From Psilocybe azurescens (taxonomy: Eukaryota; Basidiomycota; Agaricomycetes; Agaricales; Agrocybaceae): a stretch of 10,354 bases of DNA. A program made the position numbers and the translations under genes. Shown one piece after another: positions 1 to 7,870 of the stretch. The notes under the pieces are model-generated. The model was not told the origin of the DNA, searched no databases, and saw only the letters and a list, made by a program, of their open reading frames with translations. The stretch's first letter is position 1; each line of letters begins with the position of its first letter. The DNA is taken from assembly GCA_023853785.1 (NCBI GenBank), contig JAJIRX010000892.1, forward strand, positions 1 to 10,354, read 5' to 3'.

Positions 1-392
1 GTCTTTGATTTCTGGGTCCGCATATCTTCCCTCCCCTGCGGCGACAGTGGCGCTGCATCCGCCGTTATTGCGTTAACCACATGCTCTGGAAACGTTGCAA
101 TCATCGCGTGCATTTGAAGAAGGGACCTCAGAGACGCATGAGTATGCCTCTCGGTCGAGTGTTGTATGATCAATGACCTAAGTTTAGACGCTGTTATTTG
201 TCTTAAACTCTCCATGGTAAACCATGGGTTGAGTGAATCAAGGTGGAAAGCGTCCCTATTCCGGACAACAGGTGATGTATTCATGTTCCGCTGCACTGCT
301 ATTTCAAATTCTTCAATCTTACCAAACACCTTTATGGACCTCTCCTGGGACATCGTCGATAACAACGCCGTATATAGTATGAGGGACTCCAT
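1..392 (-). CDS. unknown protein, partial (runs off left edge)
   Basis: The minus strand is open without a stop from about position 435 to the window edge. From the ATG at 392-390 this gives about 130 codons. The first residues read MESLILYTALLSTM, followed by a charged stretch (about residues 17-32) and an Arg/Ser/Leu-rich stretch near residues 65-90. The last residues before the edge, around REDMRTQKSK, are polar and look disordered. A 94-codon plus-strand frame (166-450) overlaps, but the minus frame is longer and has a more protein-like composition. No domain, signal peptide or membrane segment is recognised and no function is proposed. The start is the first in-frame ATG after upstream stops. 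A 5' exon beyond an intron is possible, because the frame stays open for several codons before this ATG. Confidence 0.5.
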   Translation of the reverse strand, partial: MESLILYTALLSTMSQERSIKVFGKIEEFEIAVQRNMNTSPVVRNRDAFHLDSLNPWFTMESLRQITASKLRSLIIQHSTERHTHASLRSLLQMHAMIATFPEHVVNAITADAAPLSPQGREDMRTQKSK

Positions 393-478
393 GATGGGTC
401 TGTGTTCTATGCGTTCATGTTTACAGGTATGTTACATCATTTTCTTCTAATTCTGCCTCTTAAATAACCCTGTATCAG

Positions 479-974
479 GATGTCGAATTCGAAGTTGTGG
501 TTTTTAGGTGGCGCGCAACAGCATTTTCTCCGTGGAAGTCCCGGCTCTTGCTGGTTCGCCGACGATTGTCTCGCATCGAGACTTAGATGTTTTCTTGTGG
601 CTTCCAATGTGTCCACATCTTCTGGACCACTTCACAGACCTTAGCGACGACTATCGGATTACAATTGAACGTGTACCTTGGGGCAGTGACGATAGAATGC
701 TTTACACGTTTGTTCATTTTAATCAGGTAAATCTTGCCATACATCATCTAGTAGTAAGACTAAATTCATGCAAAGGCTGCTATCCAGCGTATATCATCCT
801 CCTTAAACAGTCTAGTGGCATCGATTCTACTCGGTGTTTGTTCGTCGTCGCCTTGGAGAATGGTACGGCGAAATTCTTATCGTAAAGTCCCTTGCGGACG
901 GCACGGTGGTCAATATGACTTCAGCCGACTTTTTGCTCGTGCCTGGCATGTTAAAGAGTATGTCATTTCAATGA
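479..974 (+). pseudogene. broken or partial plus-strand gene, possibly related to the F-box/NTase genes downstream
   Basis: Frame 508-726 is open and contains the stretch SHRDLDVFLW (571-600), whose D-L-D followed by hydrophobics resembles the second nucleotidyltransferase motif of gene B. It ends at a good donor (CAG|gtaaat, 727). An acceptor at 815 (tctag) leads into another natural-looking frame, 816-974, containing RRLGEWYGEILIVKS and ending at TGA 972-974. Alternative acceptors at 787 and 810 give poorer frames. The 5' end is unresolved. An ATG at 480 opens a different frame, a stop (505-507) precedes the 508 frame, and no G-S motif is visible before the D-L-D. I take this as a decayed gene or one with a sequence error. 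The overlapping minus-strand frame (about 580-755) looks like a shadow. Confidence 0.4.
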
Positions 975-1070
975 CATCTTCCGCTCCCGGCTTTAATTCA
1001 CAATCTTCGACAGAGTGGTGGGATTGAGAGACGATCACGATCTCTGAGTTTGATTTTGATCTTTCTCTCC

Positions 1071-1089
1071 TTTTTTTTTTTTTTTTTTT
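1071..1089 (+). repeat. poly(T) run
   Basis: Nineteen consecutive T lie between the 479-974 remnant and gene A. This could be a poly-pyrimidine promoter tract for gene A, common upstream of fungal genes, or the poly(A) trace of a minus-strand retroposition. I see no target-site duplication, so neither is shown. Confidence 0.8.
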
Positions 1090-1252
1090 GCTATAGATCC
1101 GTTCGTCGGTACCGATTCTAAATAGGTTCTTGGGTTTATTGATAATTCAAATTTCAAGTTTTTGATCGTTACTTGGCCCCTCTCGGCTCTCTAACATTCC
1201 ACATTATCTCGAGAATTCTTGAGACGTCTTACTCCCACTCGCTGTGATTTCC

Positions 1253-2176
1253 ATGACAGGTGACTTTACCGTATCTTTGTATAGAGCGATGTATTCTTAT
1301 ATGTTAATTTCTACAGATATGTCCGATCTATCCAGTGAATTGCTTTGGAAGATCTCAGAGTCCTGCTCGTGGTGGTCCCTCGTAGCACTAAACGCGACCA
1401 ACCGACGATTCAGGCGACTGATTCAGGAATTCATATGTCGCAGAGTGAAGACTTTTTAGTCGACTTTTTACCCGTGGATGCTGTCGTCACGTTATTTGGT
1501 CTATTGCGCATCCACGAAGGTGTGATAATCGGGCCCATTGTGAGATGTATAATGAGTGTCCACACCACTATCTACCGTCGCATCAACCCTAGGCAGCTCG
1601 ATATCATCCTTCCTTCTTCCTCTGCCTGGTCGAGTTTGCAGGAGTTGCTGATGTCCAATGGGTACCTCATAGACCATACCGGTCGTGTTGATTCCAGGTT
1701 GTCAGTGGGATACAAAACGTTCAAAAAGTTCTTATTAGTAAGCCAAAATGTTAGAGATCGCGTATAATACACTGACAGGCCATCTTTATAGTTTGACGGC
1801 TCAAGGGTGGTCTGTATCCTCTCGACAAGGACGCAAGCCACCCTTCGTGGTCTTTTAATGAGCCAGCTATCATCTCAGCTTTTCGCGTTATCGCCTACTC
1901 GCATATACTGCTTTTACCCAGACTCTTCCCACGTGAAGAGTTCGTTGTTTTCGAAACGATTGTCATCTTATGCGGGGTATCCCCTTTGAAGAATTCAACT
2001 TCGGATTGACCGGGATTGGACAAGCCAGCGTCCCAGATATGAAATGCGGGGAAAGCTGTCCGGTCCTTTGGAGGAAGGCTTCGTCTGCTGGCGGCGTTGA
2101 AGTAGTCAGGTGGGGGCATAAACGGTTTGTGGGATGGAGGCATGCACGTTACTCCGCGAGATCCTTTCTTTATTGA
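1253..2176 (+). pseudogene. gene A: F-box protein with degraded nucleotidyltransferase-like core
   Basis: Proposed exons are 1253-1259, 1317-1737 and 1792-2176. The first intron (1260-1316) joins ATGACAG to the frame as MTDMSDLSSELLWKI. The second (1738-1791, gtaagc...actgac...tatag) is strong and phase 0. The N-terminus fits an F-box: LSSELLWKI, then LVALNATNRRFRRL. A core follows in which the expected Gly-Ser is Gly-Pro (1531-1536) and the expected Asp-x-Asp is QLD (1594-1602), so catalysis is unlikely. After intron 2 comes IYCFYP (1894-1911). The C-terminal part has a CGESCPVLWR module (2045-2074) and VVRWG. Two frame changes are needed: about 1445, and about 1981-1984 at a CCCC run. Hence decay or sequencing indels. 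The mature protein would be about 270 residues. The family is known to me only as uncharacterised mushroom proteins; an F-box suggests SCF ubiquitin-ligase adaptor ancestry. Confidence 0.7.
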
Positions 2177-2491
2177 GGGTGGTCCCTTCATGTGGAGACG
2201 AGCAGATATGATTGGATGTGGTAACAAGTTTTGTGTGAATGTAGGAAGGACGACGAAATTGGATTCCTCTTATTAATATTGTATAAAAATGTGGTTTACC
2301 ATGGCATCTTTTGAATTGGTCTCTTCGACTGATATTTTATGATATAACAAAAACAATACTCGAAAGGATGTATTATTGCGCCTCCTGTTGGTTGGATCTT
2401 AGATCTGGGTAACGGGATCATAGCATGGCAATACTTTGTGTGATAAATATCCACTGAGAATGAATCTATCGCTCCCTTTCTTTGTGTTACA
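2177..2491. other. intergenic spacer before gene B
   Basis: No convincing coding exon was found on either strand. The spacer is AT-rich around 2255-2370 (for example ttattaatattgtataaaaa near 2270) and presumably holds the 3' end of gene A and the promoter of gene B. The minus-strand open frames crossing it (1895-2227 and 2399-2665) are anti-sense shadows of the genes on either side. Confidence 0.5.
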
Positions 2492-3911
2492 ATGCCTCTG
2501 ATGTCGTTGTAAGTCCTTCAATTGTATTGCCCTGCATTTACTGACATATGTAATTCTAATTACCGCGAAGACCACTGACAGCGGACGACGCTGTGATGTC
2601 CTGTTTGAGCCAGGCCGATCTTTACAGATGTTCGCGTACTTGTACGGATACCTACTCAGGGTCACTTCTTACCTTCGACGCGCTTTCAATGTCAATAAAC
2701 TATTCGGTCGGTATTTGGACGACAATTCATCGATCGTGGATGACTTCCGCTGAATACAATTTAAGAGACAGGCTTGATTGTTTCAGGGTCGTCTGCCCTC
2801 CATTTTCTCGATCGTACTGGGAACAAGTGGACGCCTGGCGATCTTGATTTGTATGTGGACCATCGCTTTCGACGAGAAGTCTGCTGCTGGCTCGAAATGC
2901 ATAGATATAATTTTGATCCTAGCCCTCGTCAGCATTCATGTGGTACACTTCAGGAATTCCTGGAGAATGAGACGGAGGCTCACATGTACGGCGAAGTATT
3001 GTCGGGTGCTCGATACACCAGGGGTCTTGTGTTGAATTTTGCAAGGATGGGAGTTCACAAAGGCGGGAAGATCCAAGTAATAACGTCGAATGGATCGGCT
3101 CTTAGTTCGATACTAGGGTTTCATTCCAGTAAGGGTGTCGTCCGTTTCTTGCTGTTGTGGCCGCTGATATTTTATCATGAATCAGCCTGCGTCATGAACT
3201 TAATAACCTACGATGCCGCATTTTCTCTATACCCTAAAGCCACTTTTGAGGACCGACTCAGTCTTTTTGCCTTCCCGCCTCCCCGAGCTTCATGTTCTCA
3301 TAACCACAAAATACGGTGGAAGGGGGTGGAATATAATAGGCCAGCACGACCTTCCAATAATTGCACAACAGCGGCTCACTATTGATCTTTTGGCCACGCT
3401 AAAGTCTTACAAACCTGAGACCGGACCTGAGCTGTCCTTCTATCCTGGCCGTAGACATCTCAGGGATTCGCGCTGTTGGACCCTTCCACTGATGAAACCG
3501 TCAACCGTGGGATTCTTCGACTTCAAGGAGCCTGCTTACAAGTATTCTGCGATAAATTCGTGGTATCTGGGATTCGAAGTGCAACGGTGTCTTGCTGTAG
3601 CCTGTCCAAGAATCACTTTCGAACTGTTCGATCACGAGGTTGTCCAGGAGTCGCTTATAGTCTCTGATAGGGTTCTTCAGCGTATGTTGACCCGTATCTG
3701 TAAACATTTTCAAGCGGTAGAGAGAGAAGAAGAGATATTGACACGTCGCTTGTGAGTCAAATTTTTATTTTGTCTGATGTTGCGTTGAAGTGTTTTGTGT
3801 TGCAGTGATATCATGTCTGTGTTCGATTGGGGAACTCTTGAGCTTATCACGTGCTTATCTTATCTGAAAGACTCACGTGCACATCAAAGGCTGTTGGCAA
3901 ATAGAGATTAG
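2492..3911 (+). pseudogene. gene B: F-box protein with nucleotidyltransferase-like domain, frameshifted
   Basis: Three introns fit: 2509-2570 (gtaagt...tactgac...cgaag), 3129-3185 (gtaagg...atcag, restoring FHSTCVMN) and 3752-3805 (gtgagt...tgcag). The last adds a terminal exon to TAG 3909-3911. The mature length is about 415 residues. N-terminus: F-box-like LPLTADDAVMSCLSQADLYR. Middle: LIVSGSSALHFLDRT then GDLDLYV, which matches the nucleotidyltransferase pattern hG[GS]...DhDh (G-S at 2786-2791, D-x-D at 2840-2848). Then follow FHSTCVMN, SLYPKATFEDR, KYGGRGW (3309-3329) and a C-terminal GRRHLRDSRCWTLPL region. The frame breaks near 2652 and near 2760, an in-frame TGA sits at 2751-2753, and the frame breaks again near 3265 in a T5 run. 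The reading-frame decay argues for a pseudogene; indel errors cannot be excluded. The likely ancestral role is an SCF substrate receptor carrying an NTase fold; the target is unknown. Confidence 0.8.
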
Positions 3912-4170
3912 TAGTTGTTCAGAATTTAAAAATTCACTGATGCTCCTTCGCTCGTTTACTCATTGTGTGTGACATCCCCTGTAAGCCTTGAAACGCAATC
4001 AGTGTTAGTAAAATCTGTTAAACGAAGCCTAGAAGCTTTTTTCTACACGTTCCTTGGGTCCTGGACCGTCTGTCGTATCTTTTCCGTTGCTGTAGGGGCT
4101 GGTGGAAGTCTTGTTTGATGTACCGCTCGAACTTCCCGTATGAGCAACAGCGATAACTGTCGTTCCCTTC

Positions 4171-5425
4171 ATGACGATGCAGGTAACGTTGCTAGATTTA
4201 TCTGTCTACGTGTTTGCATTTTGATTCTGTCGTGTTGTTTGTATAGATCTACAAGAGCTGAGACCCCATTTGCTGGTCTGCGACGATTATTTATCTGGTG
4301 ACAGATTCCTCCGAACGTCCTGCTGGCAAAAATTGACCGTGTCTTATCCTGTTTGCATGGAACTCCGGTTCAGTACCAAAAGCGTTGTGTTGTAGTGGGA
4401 TTGGTTTCCAGGGAATGTGCATTGTTGGGACCCTCTGGTGATTTTGAGCCTGGGCATGGAAGCCTGGCGGACGCGAGACACATCTTCAAGTTGACTTGTC
4501 CCCAAGGCATTCCTGGTTACGAGGACGATTTTGATGTTGCTCTGGAGAACGTGGCCGATCTTCTGGAAGTATTGCCAGGAAATAAACAGAGCGACGACCC
4601 TTTCCTATCGACCACATCAAATGGTGCGGCTTGTCTCAGGTTCAATCCCCCAATCTTTCAGTCAAAGGTCAGTGGAATAGTCATCTCTATTGACTGGAAA
4701 ACTGATGTTTATATAGGCATTGCATTTCCTACGTGAGTGTCTTTTCCATCGACGTCCTGTCCAACGACTTATGCAAATTAGATTGGGTGCGCCATCACAT
4801 TAATCCCCGGTATCCTGTGCTCCCGGAACACACATCATATCTCTCTGAAATTGTCGAGGACTACGCAATGTCTGTTTATACTGTGACAAAGGCTGGGGAA
4901 GATGTACAAGCATCGGACATAAGTTCTGTGTTAGTGGGCAGTCTTATTCGGGTCACATTTCTGTTGTTTCATGATATCAATAAAGGGTTGGTGACGTCCA
5001 TAGATGATATTGCCATTCTGTAGAGATAGCCCCATGATTCATTGATTTCTGCTTAGTAAACCGTTCGATTCACGTCAATTTTATGATTACAATGTTCCGC
5101 TTGAAAATGTCAAATGTAACACGGATACAGTATTCCATATGAGTTTTCATATTCTTCCACTCAGTTCATACTCTTCCTGTGCTACAAATCAATATGTCGC
5201 GTCCTCGGTAGATTACTTGATTCAGCACCGGCCTCCGTAGGTATGTATGCTTATTTGTTACATTTGGCCGATCATCGGTTGGCTTGATTGACTGACTCCT
5301 GTCCCAGTTCATCCTTTCACTCTAGTCTTTACCACTCGCTGGCGTACGAAATCGCGAATTTATCTGTTCTCCTGCCCGACCGTCGGTCTTTCGCGCAGTC
5401 AAAGTGGGTTGATGGGGCAAGATAG
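4171..5425 (+). CDS. gene C: unknown multi-exon fungal protein
   Basis: The best model has exons 4171-4182, 4305-4639 (or 4667), 4717-4986, 5057-5236 and 5308-5425, ending at TAG 5423-5425. The start is uncertain. ATGACGATGCAG joined over a 122-nt intron to IPPNVLLAKIDRVL keeps frame, whereas an upstream ATG at 4140 does not. The second junction is ambiguous: GTCAGT at 4668 is the better donor but gives the wrong frame, and a weak GTTCAA at 4640 restores it. Readable segments include VVVGLVSRECALLGP, LPEHTSYLSEIVEDY, an LVGSLIRVTFLLFHD motif (4931-4975), KPFDSRQFYDYNVPLENV and SVLLPDRRSFAQSKWVDG. The LVG motif recurs in gene D. No catalytic domain is recognised. The frame may continue past the stop by a frameshift near 5420 (a hydrophobic frame runs to about 5548), so the 3' end is also uncertain. 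Confidence 0.5.
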
Positions 5426-5824
5426 ATCAACTCATCGGCATACAGGTATTATTGCGGTTTACGTGCTGTTCGGTGCGCCTCTCGTCGTTCGGTGGGTGGA
5501 TCGCTGTCCGCGTGAACTTTTTGTTACTCGTCGGCTCGTGCGATGTTTGAGGACCCTCCTGAGAAGCATTGTGAGTTGGAAAAAGGTGGAAGAGAATGGT
5601 CACGTATTCCCTTTTCCCGCAAGTTCTTCATTTTTCTTTCTATTTCATTATTTTATTTCAAACGTGCTTACCCATCTTGTTATCAGATTTGGTATGGACT
5701 CTAGGACGTTGATCGTTGCGTTAAAATGGGGCGTGAAGTTGGTAATTTGCACCCGTGTTCCTATTCGTTCCTGTAATGTCTATTAGGTATGTGATATAGA
5801 GCTGTCTTAATTCTGTTGTCGTTG
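5426..5824. other. unassigned region with coding-like fragments
   Basis: Several frames are open but none can be joined convincingly. One plus frame continues from about 5409 to a stop at 5784-5786, passing through a hydrophobic, pyrimidine-rich stretch (5600-5690) that looks like intron. A separate ATG near 5543 begins MFEDPPEKHCELEKGG. Good donors (gtgagt near 5570) and an acceptor (ttatcag near 5688) exist, so an exon of gene C or of a further gene is possible. No domain was seen. Confidence 0.3.
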
Positions 5825-6066
5825 ATGGGTCCGGACAGTGCGACGATGGTCGATAACAAAGTTGAAACGGCTGCAAAATATCGTGTATCATCATGTTCAA
5901 TGTGCGTTTGAATGTTATCCCATCTCATTGTACCTTTCGCGTGCTAGGTTCTAACGACAGGCATACAGTATTGGATATGAAGGACGAGATCCAAGGAAGT
6001 CCCCGATTCATCGTGTCATGGGCTTCTTGGACATTCAGCGATCGCTTCCCTTTATTTTTTGGATGA
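5825..6066 (+). CDS. possible small spliced gene or gene remnant, unknown
   Basis: ATG 5825 opens MGPDSATMVDNKVETAAKY. A donor at 5883 (gtgtat) and an acceptor at 5947 (gtgctag) give a 65-nt intron and keep frame into SNDRHTVLDMKDEIQGSPRF and VSWASWTFSDRFPLFFG, with a stop at 6064-6066. Past that stop the same frame stays open to about 6150. A different frame (5981-6199) is equally natural, containing DDVSSCARANKWEREDAI and ending at TAA 6197-6199. These two overlapping candidates cannot both be real as written, which suggests a frame break around 6060. A minus-strand frame (5925-6143) also covers this stretch and is less convincing. Product unknown. Confidence 0.3.
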
Positions 6067-6190
6067 CGTGTCGAGTTGTGCGAGGGCAAACAAATGGGAG
6101 CGAGAGGATGCCATTTTGCGTTATATCGTAGTGTACGCGGCAAAACCTAATCAGCCAACAGTCTCTTGGTCACAAGCAAAAGCAGAATTT

Positions 6191-6200
6191 TCTATATAAA
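6191..6200 (+). promoter_or_regulatory. TATA-like box upstream of gene D
   Basis: TCTATATAAA is a strong TATA match about 90 nt before the ATG at 6291 and about 150 nt before the ATG at 6349. It is followed by a pyrimidine-rich leader (6205-6285), as in many fungal core promoters. It overlaps the end of a possible upstream reading frame, so it may be chance. Confidence 0.4.
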
Positions 6201-6348
6201 CTGTAATTGAAACCTTTTATCCCACTTTGCTGCTGCCCGCCCAATATTTCTCTCCTGAGCCCGGGTTCTCCTTCCTATCTTGCAATTATCATGAGTCAGC
6301 CACCGTGCATATTCATTCATTTTTGTTTTTGTTTTCCATGTACTGATT

Positions 6349-7562
6349 ATGACCTCGCTCGTAGCCCCCCCCTTTCAACGGCCCTTTCGTACGCCAGCAA
6401 CTTCACGCCCCTCCCTCAATACGTGGGCGTCCCCATCGTTCATGAACTACGTTCAATGGCGTGGCACGGGATCGGACATTTTGGCGCTCGCTGGTGGTCC
6501 AACTGACCCCATTGAGCCTGCTTACAGCGATTGTGGTGGGAGTGGTGGTCAGTAATAGGCCATATCTCGGTGATTTTGTCTCTATAATACGGTGGGGACC
6601 GCAATCACTCACATAATGTCCCTAGGTGTTCAGGGAATTTCAACCCAGCATATGCCGACCCACTCAAGACCGCTGAAGGCCGCCAAGCTCCAGTTCAAAA
6701 TCGCGAAGCCTGTGCTGGACTCAGATTTTGGACTGGACTACGATGTCGACTACGACAATCTGTTGGGTCTTCAAGACAAAATCGCGAAGACTTCCCTTAG
6801 GCGATTCTTTCTCATCGAAGATGGAAGGACCATGAGATTTAACTATCCCTTGTGGGAGCCAAAGGTATGTCTTTTTGTTTTGTTTTGTTTTTTTTTTTGC
6901 TCTGTATACGTACTGATTATTCTTATATGTATTCTACCGTTAGGCTGACAATAATGATAGTGAGTAATCTTGCTTTTCCTTCAAAAGTAGTCATACTAAT
7001 ATTTCCCCTTAAGCCCCCCGAACGTGAACGCGCAATCACGGCGGGGTACAATGTCAATGCCGATTGTACACCCTGGTTCGACCTCGTCAAGCAATCCCAC
7101 CAAATATGCCATTTGCCCTTGTACGATGCAAAGCGAGAACTTGGATACCAGGCCCGAGACATGGGAAAGCAAGCTCGTTGGCGCCATGGTAGAGGTGACG
7201 TTTAGCTTAAAGCACTATCATATGGCAGCCAACTCTCAACGCTGGTCGAAGCAAGCGATACTTTCTCCGCAAAAGTGGAAAGCGTCAGTATTTTGAGACC
7301 CCCTCCCCCTGTCCTTCGTAGTCCATTCAAGAATTTGGCTTCTCCTAAGAAACCACCTCGCACTCCTCAGACCCCGTCTCGCGGCCAACAAATCAACGCA
7401 GCGCGATCGTTTGTTCCCTTCCCAAATGGTGTCAAACAGCCCAATTTTACCCTTGCAAATGGCAGCATCCTCGCCGGCGCCACTGTCCCTATTTCCGGCT
7501 CTACTGATACTGTTGGGAGCATCAAGTTGACCCACATACTGATGTTACACTGTAACATATGA
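6349..7562 (+). pseudogene. gene D: unknown multi-exon fungal protein, frameshifted and ending in repeat DNA
   Basis: Exon 1 (6349-6547) reads from MTSLVAPPFQRPF to AYSDCGGSG. Intron 6548-6625 (gtcagt...cctag) joins it in frame to GVQGISTQHMPTHSRPLKAA, an Asp-rich LDSDFGLDYDVDYDNLLGL stretch and LRRFFLIEDGRTMRFNYPLW, ending at a gtatgt donor (6865). Skipping to the acceptor at 7013 (tactaat...ttaag) keeps frame into PPERERAITAGYNVNADCTP and WFDLVKQSHQICHLPLYDAK. A two-intron version with a micro-exon at 6944 breaks frame. The frame then changes near 7165 to KLVGAMVEVTFSLKHYHM (7171-7224) and changes back near 7243 to SDTFSAKVESVSILRPPPP and a Pro/Ser-rich tail. The final codons and stop (7560-7562) lie inside the palindromic repeats, so the native C-terminus is probably lost. 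The start could instead be ATG 6291, with a frame problem at the C8 run (6365-6372). No enzyme motif is recognised. Confidence 0.65.
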
Positions 7563-7683
7563 TATGATAGAAAGTACATTTACAGTGTAGCATATCATAT
7601 GGGTTCAGTGGTCCCTCTGAACCAGTGAATGTTTCCCTTCCATTTTGGGCAGCCTACACTGTACCATATGATATGGTACAGTG
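7544..7683. repeat. cluster of three double odd-palindrome motifs
   Basis: The motif TACA(C/G)TGTA-N-CATAT(G/C)ATATG occurs at 7546-7566, 7581-7601 and 7655-7675. Each half is an odd-length palindrome around one central base. In copy 2 both centres are complemented (TACAGTGTA, CATATCATATG). Copy 1 extends to a 13-bp palindrome at 7544-7556. Copy 3 extends to a perfect 27-bp palindrome at 7657-7683, with 13-bp arms around G 7670. The cluster coincides with the end of gene D's frame and marks the start of repeat DNA, so it may be an element end or a protein-binding site. Confidence 0.8.
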
Positions 7684-7870
7684 AATCCGCCTCAATGGCT
7701 CATACCTAGGCATTTTTGTAGGCTATCTGGCATACATTCTGTGGCTCTGGGGTGTCTACAGGAAACTGGTAAAGCCTTAATTTTGCAATGAATTGACAAG
7801 CATTGGTGCACACACCATAATAAATTATAAGTGAGCAATCGGGAAAGAACCGGACTGTAAATGTGATTTA
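7684..7870. other. unique spacer between palindromes and tandem repeats
   Basis: No gene or clear repeat is seen. If the foldback interpretation is right, this belongs to the outer part of the element's left arm. Base composition is mixed and no open frame stands out. Confidence 0.4.

Noticed and set aside
580..755. Minus-strand open frame of about 55 codons
   Set aside because: It lies opposite a plus-strand frame that ends at a good donor site and contains the D-L-D motif, so it is treated as a shadow.
1797..2009. Alternative plus-strand frame with natural-looking peptides (GGLYPLDKDASHPSW and others) inside gene A
   Set aside because: The frame that follows directly from the strong 1738-1791 intron places IYCFYP where the family is expected to have a Y-x-x-Y-P element, and only one indel near 1983 is then needed. 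The alternative frame would need more breaks.
5925..6143. 72-codon minus-strand frame
   Set aside because: Two plus-strand frames over the same bases are at least as open and connect to splice sites; the minus frame has no motif or context.
6944..6963. Micro-exon between two introns in gene D
   Set aside because: Both splice sites are good (gttag, gtgagt or gtaatc), but either length throws the next exon out of its natural frame, whereas a single 149-nt intron (6865-7013) keeps it.
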